Part shown: positions 8,625 to 18,067 of the stretch, piece by piece
How the letters are laid out: the number at the start of each line of letters is the position of its first letter
Numbering within the stretch: the first letter of the stretch is position 1
Assembly: GCA_947259995.1 (NCBI GenBank)
Contig: CAMYOK010000002.1
Coordinates: forward strand, 412,881-476,880
Reading direction: 5' to 3'
Length of the DNA: 64,000 nucleotides
Source of the DNA: an uncultured Pseudomonadales bacterium
Lineage (GTDB): Bacteria; Pseudomonadota; Gammaproteobacteria; Pseudomonadales; Pseudohongiellaceae
Notes under the pieces: model-generated
Seen by the model: the letters and a program-made list of their open reading frames with translations, nothing else
The model's database searches: none
Told to the model about the DNA's origin: nothing
Translations under genes and position numbers: made by a program

Positions 8625-10744
8625 GTTTCCATATCTGTACGGGCGGTTTGACTGAATAGCTCAAGCCGCCCATTTTGCAAAACGTACACTTTATCTGCCA
8701 TTTGCAGTGGCGCCTCTCTATGGGACACCATGATCGTCGTTGTGCCCTGCGCACGAATCGCCCGCAATACTTGCAATTCAACGTCCTTATCCAAGTTCGC
8801 AGTGGCCTCATCCAAGAACAAGACTCGCGCTTTCTTGTAAAAGACACGCGCCAGCAGGATACGTTGCGCTTGACCTGCGGACATCAACGCCCCCATGTCA
8901 CCGATCAGGCTATTGAGCCCCATTGGTAAATGCGCCACAAACTCGTCTATTCCTGCCTTTTGCACCGCGTCATCTAAACGCTCGTAATCCACCGCCTCGT
9001 CATAAAGCGTAATATTCTCGAGTAAAGTGCCCGATAACAATTGATCGGTTTGCAGGACACCTGCACAGGCATCGCGGTACTGCCGGACACCCAACGCAGT
9101 AATAGCGATGCCACCAGCGAGTACTTGCCCGGAAACCGGCAACACTAAGCCGGCCATGACTTTCAACAGCGTTGATTTACCGGCACCAGAGGCTCCGGAA
9201 ATTGCGATAACTTCGCCTTCTTGCACCTCAAGATCGATATGCTCGAACACGGCATCTGCACTGCCCATATAGCGAAAGCTGATGTCTCGCAAACTCAAAC
9301 TGCCTCGCCAATCTGCCTTTCGTGTGCAATCACTCAAAACGTCAAACTCCACCTCGGCACAGGTGATGTCCGATAGTCTGTCTAACTGAAGGCGAATCAA
9401 GCGTATCTGCACGATTTTGTCGACAAAGGAGGATACCGACGTAGAGAAGTTTGACTTTAGTGCCAAGAAAGCTGTCATAAACCCTAGAGTGATGCTCCCC
9501 TCTAACACCGACAGCGCCGCTAAGTAAATTAGCAATAGATGCTCGACTCCTGTCAGTAAGCCATTGGCCAACTCCACATGAATACCGAAACGCAGCAATT
9601 GCACATTGGCGTTAATCTGCCGCGCATAGCGATTACGCCAAGAGTAAATCCTTGGCAACTCACGACAATAAAACTTAATGACTTCGATGGCGCGAATATT
9701 TTCCATTAAGACGCTATTGGCGGAAGCTTCGGCCACAATCTGCGACTCGCTAAGGTTCTTGATTCGGCCTATCAGCGACAATCTAAACGCCGTACTTAGC
9801 AACACGAAAGCAAGCACCACCAAACTCAATGTCACATTGAAGTAGAGCAAAACAACAATAGTAACCATGGCAAAAATGCCATCGAGCACAACGCTTATCA
9901 TATCTTCAGAAAGGATTTTCCTGATCTCTTGCACGGCGCCAAACCTTGACACAATATCGCCAACATGACGCTTAGCGAAAAAATCCACAGGCAAACGCAT
10001 CAGTTGCGAGAACACATTACTGACCATCTGAAAACCAAGTTGATTCGAAAAATAAAGTTGCACGGTATTTCTGGCAAAACTCAAAAGTACATTGACCACC
10101 ATCAAAAGCAAAAAACCTAAGAACAAAACAATCAGAACATCTTGATCATTTTTTGCGATGCTTTCGTCGATCACTAACTGAACATAGAATGCATTAGCAA
10201 TGGCAAGCAATTGCATGAATAAGGACAGCACAAATAGTTGCACCATGGAGGAGTTGAAACCGGGGTAGCGCGTGAAGAGCTCGCCAATTTTACTGCGCAC
10301 ACTATGCCGTGTTTTGACAAAACTCGCCGAAGGAAGGCACTCCACTGCTACGCCCGTGAAATGCGTACTGACCTCACTCCAGGCGCAGTGTGTTTGACCT
10401 ACCGCGGGGTCATGAATCACAACACCTTTCTTGTCTACTCGTTTGAGCACCACAAAATGCACCATATCCCAATGCAAAATTGCCGGCAGTTGTAGCTTAG
10501 AAAACTCCTCGACCTCCAAACGCAATGCGCGAGCATGCAGCCGCAGGGCGGCGGCCACATTGAGGATATCGCTCAAGCCAGCACCTCTTGCCGAGACAGG
10601 ATACTGCTGACGCAAAGCATTGAGGTTTGTGCGATACCCGAAGTAAGTTGCTACCATCGTGAGGCAGGCTAGGGCACACTCTGCACGTTCGGATTGCAGG
10701 ACGACAGGCAGCGCATACCGGCGCGCAAATAACTGCGCGATCAT
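8621..10744 (-). CDS. C39-peptidase ABC exporter (CvaB/RaxB type)
   Basis: A 707-residue bacteriocin/microcin-type exporter of normal length. Residues 1-130 are a C39 peptidase with the complete triad: Gln17 and Cys23 in QSERAECALAC, His96 in HWDMVHFVVL and Asp112 in IHDPAVG. Such domains cut double-glycine leaders. About residues 160-440 are the six-helix membrane domain, and the ATPase follows with Walker A GASGAGKST and Walker B VLFLDEATANLD. The ABC signature is MSAGQ instead of LSGGQ, a mild departure. The start ATG overlaps the stop of the hlyD-like gene (ATGA), so the two are translationally coupled and form a type I secretion pair; an outer-membrane TolC would come from elsewhere. No precursor peptide with a GG leader was found beside it. 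Confidence 0.92.
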   Translation of the reverse strand: MIAQLFARRYALPVVLQSERAECALACLTMVATYFGYRTNLNALRQQYPVSARGAGLSDILNVAAALRLHARALRLEVEEFSKLQLPAILHWDMVHFVVLKRVDKKGVVIHDPAVGQTHCAWSEVSTHFTGVAVECLPSASFVKTRHSVRSKIGELFTRYPGFNSSMVQLFVLSLFMQLLAIANAFYVQLVIDESIAKNDQDVLIVLFLGFLLLMVVNVLLSFARNTVQLYFSNQLGFQMVSNVFSQLMRLPVDFFAKRHVGDIVSRFGAVQEIRKILSEDMISVVLDGIFAMVTIVVLLYFNVTLSLVVLAFVLLSTAFRLSLIGRIKNLSESQIVAEASANSVLMENIRAIEVIKFYCRELPRIYSWRNRYARQINANVQLLRFGIHVELANGLLTGVEHLLLIYLAALSVLEGSITLGFMTAFLALKSNFSTSVSSFVDKIVQIRLIRLQLDRLSDITCAEVEFDVLSDCTRKADWRGSLSLRDISFRYMGSADAVFEHIDLEVQEGEVIAISGASGAGKSTLLKVMAGLVLPVSGQVLAGGIAITALGVRQYRDACAGVLQTDQLLSGTLLENITLYDEAVDYERLDDAVQKAGIDEFVAHLPMGLNSLIGDMGALMSAGQAQRILLARVFYKKARVLFLDEATANLDKDVELQVLRAIRAQGTTTIMVSHREAPLQMADKVYVLQNGRLELFSQTARTDMET

Positions 10745-11985
10745 ACCCTTTCCCGCAATATCTTCAGCGGCGCCAACAGCTTCTCTAGTAGAGTCTGCTC
10801 ACCCACCACAAGATGCGCCGTAAATTGCATCCCCGAACGCATATTCTGGGCACGCTCCTTGTGCCAGCTACCCCATTGCGGTGCGGCTTTCACAAGATAA
10901 AAGGGCTCCTGCATTTGCACAGGGAAAAGGTGTTCACGTGGGTCTAGGAGTGCTTGTGAAATCTCGACAATTTGTGCGGCGGCGTAACCATAAGTTTGTG
11001 CCGGATAGGAGTCATAATCGAGGAATACTAGTTGCTGTTCTTTCACCTTGCCTAGCGCTCGTGAGGGAACAAACAACAAGACTTCGAACTCTGTATCTAG
11101 CGGCACGATATTGGCAAACGGTGTACGCGAATCAACTGCGGCGCCACGCCAACTGAGCACATTATTTACTACCCCATCTGCAGGGGCCGTCAGGCTAAAA
11201 AGTTCGCTCGTTTCGAGCTCTTTTAAACTACGTTGCAGCTGTGCAATCTTACTATCGCTTGCCGCAAGTTGCTGTTGCAGCAAAAATGGAATCTGTGCAA
11301 GCTCTTGTTCCAATGCCAGTAACACACCAAAACGTGAATCTTTCTGAGCGTGCAAGCCCTGGATCGATTGCTCAAAACTGTACAAGGTATCGAGAGCCCC
11401 TTCATGCTGCTGCACAGAGGTTTGCCGCTTTTCTAGCAGGACTTCTTGACGCCGCACTTGCGCCATACTCAGTTCGCGGCGCCGCGTTAGAGCGGCTAAT
11501 TGTTCGCCCATATTGAGCAATTCATTATGCACAGCTGATGTACGTTGACGCAGACTGCGCTCGTTTAACAAAGCGCTTTTGAGTAGCGATTCGCGCATCG
11601 CAGTTTCTTGCCGCAACTGGGCCTGCACTTGTGCGATAGAGTGCGATAAAGCCAGCCTACCGCTAGCATCGAAGGCGGCGCTGCGCACGGTCGCCAGTAC
11701 GTCGCCTGCACGCACGATATCCCCGTTGTTTACAACTATCTCAGCCACTGTGCCTGCCGCCGAACTGAACACTCGTAGGCTCCCCTGCGAGGCTTGCAAG
11801 TGACCACGAACCAACTCAGTTTGGGAAATAGGGGCAAGGGCTGCGAAGCTCAGCAATGCGAGTACTATCATCAGTAGTACAATCGAGGCAAAACGCAAAC
11901 TCAAGGGTTGGTAAAAGACCATTTCACCAACCCCTTGATGCTGGGTAACACCTAACGCTTGCGCACGGAATAGACTGCTAGTCAT
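10741..11985 (-). CDS. HlyD/CvaA-family periplasmic adaptor of the exporter
   Basis: About 414 residues. An N-terminal cytoplasmic stretch is followed by one membrane helix (SLRFASIVLLMIVLALLSFAAL), a lipoyl-like half (GTVAEIVVNNGDIVRAGDVLATV), a long coiled-coil hairpin rich in Gln and Glu (about residues 105-240) and a beta-barrel domain. This is the layout of type I secretion membrane-fusion proteins such as CvaA. The ATG at 11985 is chosen over the GTG at 12009 because AAGGA sits seven bases before it. It is cotranscribed and coupled (ATGA) with the C39 ABC exporter; together they would form the inner-membrane part of a peptide export machine. Confidence 0.9.
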   Translation of the reverse strand: MTSSLFRAQALGVTQHQGVGEMVFYQPLSLRFASIVLLMIVLALLSFAALAPISQTELVRGHLQASQGSLRVFSSAAGTVAEIVVNNGDIVRAGDVLATVRSAAFDASGRLALSHSIAQVQAQLRQETAMRESLLKSALLNERSLRQRTSAVHNELLNMGEQLAALTRRRELSMAQVRRQEVLLEKRQTSVQQHEGALDTLYSFEQSIQGLHAQKDSRFGVLLALEQELAQIPFLLQQQLAASDSKIAQLQRSLKELETSELFSLTAPADGVVNNVLSWRGAAVDSRTPFANIVPLDTEFEVLLFVPSRALGKVKEQQLVFLDYDSYPAQTYGYAAAQIVEISQALLDPREHLFPVQMQEPFYLVKAAPQWGSWHKERAQNMRSGMQFTAHLVVGEQTLLEKLLAPLKILRERV

Positions 11986-12074
11986 AACGAAATCCTTTTC
12001 GTTTATCACTCAAGCATTGCAGCACAATGCCTTGTAATTTGACTATAGAAACAGAACGCTACATCGTCAAACGA

Positions 12075-12575
12075 CTACTCCCAAACACTGCGCGACATCA
12101 GCTGCAGATTGCTCATTGGCCTGTCGCCCTGCTCGACGTGAATAGTGAAATTGTCGCCGTCTTTGGTATAGCCCAAGGTTTTCATGCCACCAGGGGAGAC
12201 CGCGCGAAAATGCACATGATTCTCCTCTATCATTGCCAACTCCATTTTCTGCGGGCTTGGCGTGCGGGGAACGAAGCCTGGATCGAACTGCTGGATGTGC
12301 AACACCAAAGAGCCGTCGACCTCTTCGATGGTGATCATCTCAAACATGCTGGTGCCCCCATCGCCTGTCGTCATCCGCACCATCGCGGCAATGGAGCGCC
12401 CCTCGGCCTTGATCCAGTTCTCTTCGAGCTGGTTGGCCCCTAGAGCACCAGCATAGTTACCTGTCAGCCAGGCCACATCCTCTATCGTCGCGGCAGGCCC
12501 TGCGGCGTTGGTCCAAGATGAAAGCGAACAGGCAATGCTTACTCCAAGTGCGATCAGTATTCTTATTCTACGCAT
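12075..12575 (-). CDS. DUF6265 family secreted protein
   Basis: A 166-residue protein with a signal peptide (IRILIALGVSIACSLSSWTNA, cut near AGPA). The mature part begins with the family hallmark VAWLTGNYAG followed by LEENWIKAEGRSIAAMVRM and FEMITIEEVDGSLVLHIQQF. This is a small lipocalin-like beta-barrel of the DUF6265 type whose function is not known. Two ATGs stand in tandem; the second (12575) is preferred because AGGAG lies six bases before it, against three for the first. It is on the same strand as the HlyD/ABC export pair, 89 bases upstream, so it could share their transcript, but nothing in the protein suggests that it is a secretion substrate. Confidence 0.75.
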   Translation of the reverse strand: MRRIRILIALGVSIACSLSSWTNAAGPAATIEDVAWLTGNYAGALGANQLEENWIKAEGRSIAAMVRMTTGDGGTSMFEMITIEEVDGSLVLHIQQFDPGFVPRTPSPQKMELAMIEENHVHFRAVSPGGMKTLGYTKDGDNFTIHVEQGDRPMSNLQLMSRSVWE

Positions 12576-12744
12576 CATTAACTCCTAAAAAGTAAGGAAC
12601 AAAGGGCTTGCAGTACTGCTTGGCATTCGAGCTTAGCATCACTTTTTCTGACACTCACCCTAAAAATCGAGCACTTGCACGATACGCGACTCATTGTTGT
12701 ATCATCCCCTTCATCATCTCACCTTCGATAGCAGGAATAGACAC

Positions 12745-13764
12745 ATGGATTATCGTTATATAGGCACCAGCGGCCTACGAGTTAGCCCTATATGCATGGG
12801 CACAATGAGTTTCGGCACATGGAGTGACGAGAAAGAAGCATTTCGTATTCTAGACAAGGCTTATGAGCGCGGCATCAATTTCTATGACACCGCCGAAGTC
12901 TATCCGGTCCCTCCTACTGGTGAGCTAGCGGGCCTTACCGAGACTATTTTTGGCAAATGGATTAAGACCCGCGATAGGGACTCACTCATCATTGCCACAA
13001 AAGTGGCTGGCGCCGCCTCTGGCTGGTTCGTCCCCCCAATTCGTAGCGGCTCGACAGCCATTGATCGCCATCATATCGAACGTGCTGTAGAAGGCAGCTT
13101 GCGACGCATGGGCATCGACTATATCGATCTGTATCAAGTGCACTGGCCTGACATGATCGTTCCCATGGCGGAGTCTATGGCCGCTTTAGACCGCCTAGTG
13201 GAATCAGGCAAGGTGCGTTACATCGGCACTTCGAATGAGAACGCCTACGGCTTGACCAAATCCAACACCATCGCCGAATATGAAGGCTATGCACGATTCC
13301 AATCGATCCAGAATAACTTCTCCCTGTTACACCGGCGCTTTCTCGATGAACTTGCCGTGGTATGTCGACGTGAGAAAGTCTCTTTGCTTCCTTACTCGCC
13401 GATCGGTGGTGGGATGTTAAGCGGCAAATACAACGCCAAAGAAATACCGGCCAGAAGCCGATTTGGTGAATACAAACAATTACCTACAGCCCGTCAACGC
13501 GCCATGGCCGACCGCTTCCTTAACCAAGGGACTCTAGATTCGACGGCGCGCTATATTGAGATCGCAAAAGAGGCCGGCATGAGCCCTACGACTCTAGCGA
13601 CAGCTTGGAGCATGAACTTTGATTTCGTGGCGTCCACGATCATTGGCGCCCGAGATGCTGCACAGCTAGATGATTCGCTCGCGGCATTAGACGTCAAGTT
13701 AAGTGAAGATGTGCTTAAAGCTTGTGACGATGTCCACCGCGACATTCCTTACCCAATGGGGTAA
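12745..13764 (+). CDS. Tas-like aldo/keto reductase
   Basis: A 339-residue NADPH-dependent oxidoreductase of the aldo/keto reductase (TIM barrel) superfamily. The catalytic tetrad is visible: Asp and Tyr in NFYDTAEVYP, Lys in IIATKVAG and His in QVHWPD. The YPVPP stretch and the GLTETIFGKW segment are shared with Escherichia coli Tas. Cofactor-binding residues occur in the C-terminal TIIGARDAAQL. The start is the ATG at 12745, with AGGAA seven bases upstream; the frame is open further up but without a ribosome site. The physiological substrate is unknown. It converges with marC, and a hairpin lies between the two stops. Confidence 0.88.
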   Translation: MDYRYIGTSGLRVSPICMGTMSFGTWSDEKEAFRILDKAYERGINFYDTAEVYPVPPTGELAGLTETIFGKWIKTRDRDSLIIATKVAGAASGWFVPPIRSGSTAIDRHHIERAVEGSLRRMGIDYIDLYQVHWPDMIVPMAESMAALDRLVESGKVRYIGTSNENAYGLTKSNTIAEYEGYARFQSIQNNFSLLHRRFLDELAVVCRREKVSLLPYSPIGGGMLSGKYNAKEIPARSRFGEYKQLPTARQRAMADRFLNQGTLDSTARYIEIAKEAGMSPTTLATAWSMNFDFVASTIIGARDAAQLDDSLAALDVKLSEDVLKACDDVHRDIPYPMG

Positions 13765-13774
13765 GCGCGGCACA

Positions 13775-13808
13775 GCCACTGGGAGTTTCTTAGTAAACCC
13801 CCAGTGGC
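13775..13808. terminator. Hairpin between convergent genes
   Basis: GCCACTGGG (13775-13783) and CCCAGTGGC (13800-13808) pair perfectly; inside, GTTT and AAAC can extend the stem. It occupies the 48-base gap between the aldo/keto reductase stop and the marC stop. There is no run of T after it on either strand, so intrinsic termination is uncertain; it could protect mRNA ends instead. Confidence 0.4.
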
Positions 13809-13812
13809 ACGC

Positions 13813-14415
13813 TTATGCGACTACGAGGAAATTTTTTATCCCAGTAAACATAATCTGTGCAGACAGTGCCGCCAGAATGATGCCCGTGATTTTAGAGATA
13901 ATGGCAATGCCTTGTTTGCCAACAGACTTTTCGATCAAGTTGGAAAAATACAACATGAGACCAACCGCCAAGATCGAACAGGTCATCGCGGAGCTCTCTA
14001 GAAAGAATTCTCCCAAGGTGTCGTTATCGGCCACCATTACGAGCAGCACACCGATGGTCGCTGGACCAACAGTGATGGGCAGAGCCAAGGGCACTACCGC
14101 CAGCTCGGAGAGTTTAAAGTCCGCGAGTTTTTGATTGTCTTTATTACCGTTGACCAAGCCTACTGCCGACATAAACAAGAGTGCGCCTGCGCCAATGCGG
14201 AAAGCGTCTAGCGTTACCCCAAAGATAGCGAAAATATAACGGCCGAAGTACATCAGGATTAAACTAATTATAATGACTGAGAACGTCACGCGGATGGCAA
14301 GGTGACGCTTCTCTTGCAGGCTGGCCTCGTGGGTCACCGTCAAGAACACAGACAACACGAAGAACGGCGTCATGACAAAGAACATCTTAAGAAATGTAGC
14401 AATAAAAAAGTCCAT
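13813..14415 (-). CDS. marC: MarC family integral membrane protein
   Basis: A 200-residue protein with six hydrophobic segments, the usual MarC/YchE/YhgN size. Family features are the PLALPITVGPATIGVLLVM stretch with its central proline and glycine residues, and the C-terminal ISKITGIILAALSAQIMFTGIKNF segment. MarC proteins were once linked to multiple antibiotic resistance, but their true role is not known. An AGGAA ribosome site lies six bases before the ATG. The symbol denotes the family only; within it the protein could equally be a YhgN-like member. It is a single gene between convergent aldo/keto reductase and divergent thioesterase genes. Confidence 0.85.
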   Translation of the reverse strand: MDFFIATFLKMFFVMTPFFVLSVFLTVTHEASLQEKRHLAIRVTFSVIIISLILMYFGRYIFAIFGVTLDAFRIGAGALLFMSAVGLVNGNKDNQKLADFKLSELAVVPLALPITVGPATIGVLLVMVADNDTLGEFFLESSAMTCSILAVGLMLYFSNLIEKSVGKQGIAIISKITGIILAALSAQIMFTGIKNFLVVA

Positions 14416-14524
14416 TAGAGCTTCCTAGAGGGCGTTGAGGCTTTTAAGGGCGCGCATACTAACATTGTCTTCACAAAATTGATCATTCCACTACATATTT
14501 TTAGCACTAATTACGGACATTACT

Positions 14525-14962
14525 ATGAGCATTTGGACACGAGCCTTGGATCTAGAGACTATCAATGCCAATAACCAGAACACGGCGGTCGCAAACTTAG
14601 GCATTGAATTCACAGAAATAGGCGATGATTATATTAAAGGGCGCATGCCTGTTGACTCCCGCACTGTGCAACCTTTCGGCATTCTACATGGCGGTTCGTC
14701 TGTGTTATTGGCAGAGACCCTAGGCAGTATTGCCGCTAATTACTGTTTGCGCAAAGCAGGCCAGCGCGCCGTAGGGCTTGAGATCAACGCTAATCATTTG
14801 CGCGCCGCTGCCTCCGGCTGGGTCACAGGGACTGCACGTCCAATTCATATTGGCGGTAGCACTCAGGTTTGGGAGATTCGCATCGAAAACGATGAGGGCA
14901 GACCAAGCTGCATCTCACGCATCACTATGGCGGTCATTGACGTGCGAGAAGCTAACGCTTGA
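14525..14962 (+). CDS. Hotdog-fold thioesterase (PaaI/YdiI type)
   Basis: A 145-residue single-domain hotdog protein, expected to cut acyl-CoA thioesters. The family core is QPFGILHGGSSVLLAETLGSIAANY, in which the HGG loop and the following Glu are the active-site region of YdiI/EntH-type hydrolases. The rest, VGLEINANHLRAAASGWVTGTARPIHIGGSTQVWEIRI, matches the usual strand order. Such enzymes serve in menaquinone synthesis, proofreading or aromatic degradation; no neighbouring gene shows which applies here. The secreted protease gene follows on the same strand after about 60 bases. Confidence 0.88.
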   Translation: MSIWTRALDLETINANNQNTAVANLGIEFTEIGDDYIKGRMPVDSRTVQPFGILHGGSSVLLAETLGSIAANYCLRKAGQRAVGLEINANHLRAAASGWVTGTARPIHIGGSTQVWEIRIENDEGRPSCISRITMAVIDVREANA

Positions 14963-15025
14963 CCTTGGGTACAGCATTACTGATCATGACTTACAATTAT
15001 TAGAACTTATTAGGGAACCTTGCCT

Positions 15026-16189
15026 ATGCCCACTTTATTGCGCCGCACCGTCTTGTTTATTTGCTTGGCCTCACTTAGCTGTACCGGGTTCGCCCAACAA
15101 AACAGAATCATTAACGGCAAACCGGCGAATATAAGCGACTACCCTTGGTTAGCCAGCATATTTGTAGGCAGCGAGACTGATCCTGAGACTGGGGGCGGCT
15201 GCGGAGGCAGTCTGATCTCATCGCGTTGGGTACTCACAGCCGCACACTGTTTTTTAACCGAAGCAGGTGATCAAGTCAGTTCGGATGCCGCGACTCGCAC
15301 CTCTATCACCTTGAACACAACGAACATCGACACCCCTTCCAGCGCAGTTGTAGTGCGCGACGTCAACCGCGTGATCACACATCCAAGTTACAACCCGGAC
15401 GCGCAAACGAGTGCTAATTCGAATGACTTCGATATTGCCTTGATAGAACTTAGCTCTGCTGTGAGCATAGACCCAGTGCGATTGTTTACCGGCACATTGC
15501 CCGAAAGCCTTCCCACAATTGTCGCTGGTTGGGGCGCAACTGTTGGCGATGGTAGCGCCGCGTCGGGCGATTTGCTCGCTACACAATTACTCACGAGCAA
15601 GGCCGCAGTATGTGCAAGCGCTCATGAAGGCATCATCACCGACAATATGTTTTGCGCGGGCGGTTACACCGACACCGACACTTCAGATACTTGCCAAGGG
15701 GACAGCGGTGGCCCTCTATTCGTGCGCCTAAATCAAGGGGCAATGCAATTAGGCATTACCAGTTTCGGCGGTAGCGAGAGCGCCAACTGTGGCACACCGG
15801 GTTCCCCGGGTGTCTATGCGAAAATCTCTGCGCTTAAGTCGTTTATCACTGAGCACGTCAGCGACGCGACTATGATCGATTCGGTCACAGACATGAAAGT
15901 CAGTTACAACACTTACGCAGCCGCAGATGACACGGTGATTATTCCCAAAGTTTACGGTGGCGACATCAACTACTCAGTCGTGCTGAAGCACAATGGTAAT
16001 TTTAACTTCTCGCTCATTAGCGCTGTTGAAAACAGCACTGACAGCATGGATTCTATTCCGGCCTTCTTCGACGGCACGGCTAATGCGCTCATTTTACCGT
16101 TAGTGAAAGTAGGGTCAGACACCTTTAATGTGCGCCTGACCCATCTTGGCAACTACCAATTTCAATTGGAAAGCGCCGAGGCTCCTTAG
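15026..16189 (+). CDS. Secreted trypsin-like S1 serine protease with extra C-terminal domain
   Basis: About 387 residues. A signal peptide (residues 1 to about 23, ending GFA) and a very short pro-region precede the activation site NR|IINGKPA. The triad is His74 (LTAAHC), Asp136 (FDIALIEL) and Ser227 (CQGDSGGP), and Asp221 sits where chymotrypsin-numbering residue 189 falls, so cleavage after Lys/Arg is predicted. The protease domain ends near residue 285. About 100 further residues (DMKVSYNTYAAADDTVIIPKV onwards) form a beta-rich C-terminal domain I do not recognise, perhaps for substrate or surface binding. The ATG at 15026 is favoured over the TTG at 15020, with AGGGA upstream. It could feed the two peptide importers encoded at 41.7-56 kb. 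Confidence 0.9.
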   Translation: MPTLLRRTVLFICLASLSCTGFAQQNRIINGKPANISDYPWLASIFVGSETDPETGGGCGGSLISSRWVLTAAHCFLTEAGDQVSSDAATRTSITLNTTNIDTPSSAVVVRDVNRVITHPSYNPDAQTSANSNDFDIALIELSSAVSIDPVRLFTGTLPESLPTIVAGWGATVGDGSAASGDLLATQLLTSKAAVCASAHEGIITDNMFCAGGYTDTDTSDTCQGDSGGPLFVRLNQGAMQLGITSFGGSESANCGTPGSPGVYAKISALKSFITEHVSDATMIDSVTDMKVSYNTYAAADDTVIIPKVYGGDINYSVVLKHNGNFNFSLISAVENSTDSMDSIPAFFDGTANALILPLVKVGSDTFNVRLTHLGNYQFQLESAEAP

Positions 16190-16190
16190 C

Positions 16191-17969
16191 TTATTGTCGA
16201 AACACAATATCGCCATTCACGATTGTCATTAAGACTTTGCCAGCCAAAAGGCTGGCAGGGTCTTCACCGACAGCGGCAAATACATCGGTATCCAATACCG
16301 TAATATCAGCCCACATCCCTTCGGCGAGTTGGCCGGTCGACTCTTCTGTGAAATTCGCATAGGACGCATTGACGGTATAACCGCGTATGGTTTCTTCCAC
16401 TGTTAGTTTTTCTTCAGGGAACCAGCCGCCAGCCGGCTCGGAGTCTGTGCTCTGACGCGTGATCGCAGAGTGCAATCCGTAGAAGAGGCTCCAGTCATAC
16501 CCCATCAAGTCAGAACCAAAAACTAAGGGCACGTCGTGACGCCGGAAGGTCCGCCAGGCATAAGCACCAGCGGCACGCTCCATGCCTATGCGATCCACTG
16601 TCCAGACTTTATCTTCGGCGACAAACGGGGGCTGGACCGCAGCAATAATATCGAGTTCGTCATACACGGCAAAGTCGTCTGGGTGCACCACTTGCGCGTG
16701 TTCTATACGATGACGATTGTCTTGCAGGCTTGGGTTCATGGCAAAATTATCCGCAAAGAATTGCAGGACCTCACGATTGCCGCCATCGCCGATCGCATGA
16801 ATATTGACCTGAAAACCGACTTGCAACATGGCTGAAATCTCATCGCGAAAGAATCCATATTCTTCGCCTGAAACTCCGAAATGCCCTGGTTGATCGCTAT
16901 ACTCTTCTATCAGCTTCGCACCTCGTGCGCCCAAAGAACCATCGTAATACCCCTTCACCGAGTGCACAAAAAGCCTGTCGCCCGCAAAGCGCGTTGGGCC
17001 CCGCTCTAACCACTGCTCCATTAGCGGTTTATCTCGGCCACTAATCATTGCGTTGACGCGTATTGGTAAACGGTCCTGCATCGCAAGCGCTTCATAGGCG
17101 GCCATCTGCGCTGTATCCACGCCTGCGTGATGCACGGCAGTGAACCCTGATTCGCTCATGAGGCGCAAGCCATTCTCAAGCCGGTTCTGCATGCGTTCAA
17201 GTGTCAGTGGCGGCACTGCTTCTCGGTACAGTGCTACACCACGGTTACGCACCGCTCCCGTAGGTTGGCCGGCAGCATCACGCAGGATCTCACCCCCAAC
17301 TGGATCTTCTGCTTCGAGCGTAATGCCCGCCGCTTCCATGGCGAGTTTATTCCCCCAAGCACCAAAACCATTCATACCATCCATCAACACAGGGTTATTC
17401 GGGACACGTGCAGTCAGCAAGGCATGGGTTGGAAAGCTGTCCGCCCATTGTCCTTCATCCCATCCCCTAGCGACCACCCACTGGCCTTGCGGGATGTCAT
17501 TGAATACAACATATTCTTCAACACGGCGCACTGCCTCTTCTTCGTTCTCAACCCCTTTCAAATCGACTACATCCAGCGTCGCCCCAAGCTCGTTGATATG
17601 GGTGTGCGTATCCACAAATCCCGGCATCACTGCGGCGCCAGCGAGAGAGATAAGCTCTGTAGTATCACCGACAAACTCCTGTATTTCGGCATTACTGCCA
17701 AGTGCTAAGAGGATACCGTCTTTAATCGCGACGGCTTGCGCATCAGGGGTCCATACACCATTGGCATATGGCGCATTTGCGGCGGGCTCGCCTTCAGAGG
17801 AAGGGGCATCCCAAGCAAAGGAGTAGACTTTTGCGTCTAATAGCACCAAGTCGGCTTCTATGTTCAATTCTTGCGGCTCGATGGGTCCTTCCGAACACGC
17901 CACTACAAGCGCCGCGAAAAACATTGCCAACAAAGTTCGAACGCATATTTTAATTATTGAATGGAACAC
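16191..17969 (-). CDS. Lipoprotein amidohydrolase (YtcJ-like)
   Basis: A 592-residue metal-dependent hydrolase of the amidohydrolase superfamily, YtcJ/AepA type. The N terminus is a lipoprotein signal with lipobox LVVAC|S at about residue 25, so it should be anchored in the envelope. Metal-binding signatures follow: VDTHTHINELG early, the HSVKGYYDGSLGARGA segment, NIHAIGDGGNREVLQFF, RIEHAQVVHPDDF and FGSDLMGYDWSLFYGLHSAITR. The C terminus carries the usual AEGMWADITVLDTDVF composite-domain motif. The start is a GTG at 17969, the only candidate upstream of the signal peptide. The substrate is unknown. Its stop lies one base from the stop of the protease gene on the other strand. Confidence 0.85.
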   Translation of the reverse strand: MFHSIIKICVRTLLAMFFAALVVACSEGPIEPQELNIEADLVLLDAKVYSFAWDAPSSEGEPAANAPYANGVWTPDAQAVAIKDGILLALGSNAEIQEFVGDTTELISLAGAAVMPGFVDTHTHINELGATLDVVDLKGVENEEEAVRRVEEYVVFNDIPQGQWVVARGWDEGQWADSFPTHALLTARVPNNPVLMDGMNGFGAWGNKLAMEAAGITLEAEDPVGGEILRDAAGQPTGAVRNRGVALYREAVPPLTLERMQNRLENGLRLMSESGFTAVHHAGVDTAQMAAYEALAMQDRLPIRVNAMISGRDKPLMEQWLERGPTRFAGDRLFVHSVKGYYDGSLGARGAKLIEEYSDQPGHFGVSGEEYGFFRDEISAMLQVGFQVNIHAIGDGGNREVLQFFADNFAMNPSLQDNRHRIEHAQVVHPDDFAVYDELDIIAAVQPPFVAEDKVWTVDRIGMERAAGAYAWRTFRRHDVPLVFGSDLMGYDWSLFYGLHSAITRQSTDSEPAGGWFPEEKLTVEETIRGYTVNASYANFTEESTGQLAEGMWADITVLDTDVFAAVGEDPASLLAGKVLMTIVNGDIVFRQ

Positions 17970-18067
17970 GATAGCTACAACTCCAGTTTGCGATAAAAAA
18001 AGGAGAATAGAAGTTTTAACTGTGCAAGTAAAATGGCTTCACTTTTAATATCAAAAGCGTCACTAAT

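Noticed and set aside
12027..12443. A 138-codon plus-strand open frame near the C39 exporter, considered as a bacteriocin or immunity gene
   Set aside because: It is antisense to the DUF6265 gene, lacks a GG leader or hydrophobic segments, and has no ribosome site.
17140..17826. A 228-codon plus-strand open frame
   Set aside because: It is antisense to the lipoprotein amidohydrolase, whose frame has conserved metal-binding motifs.
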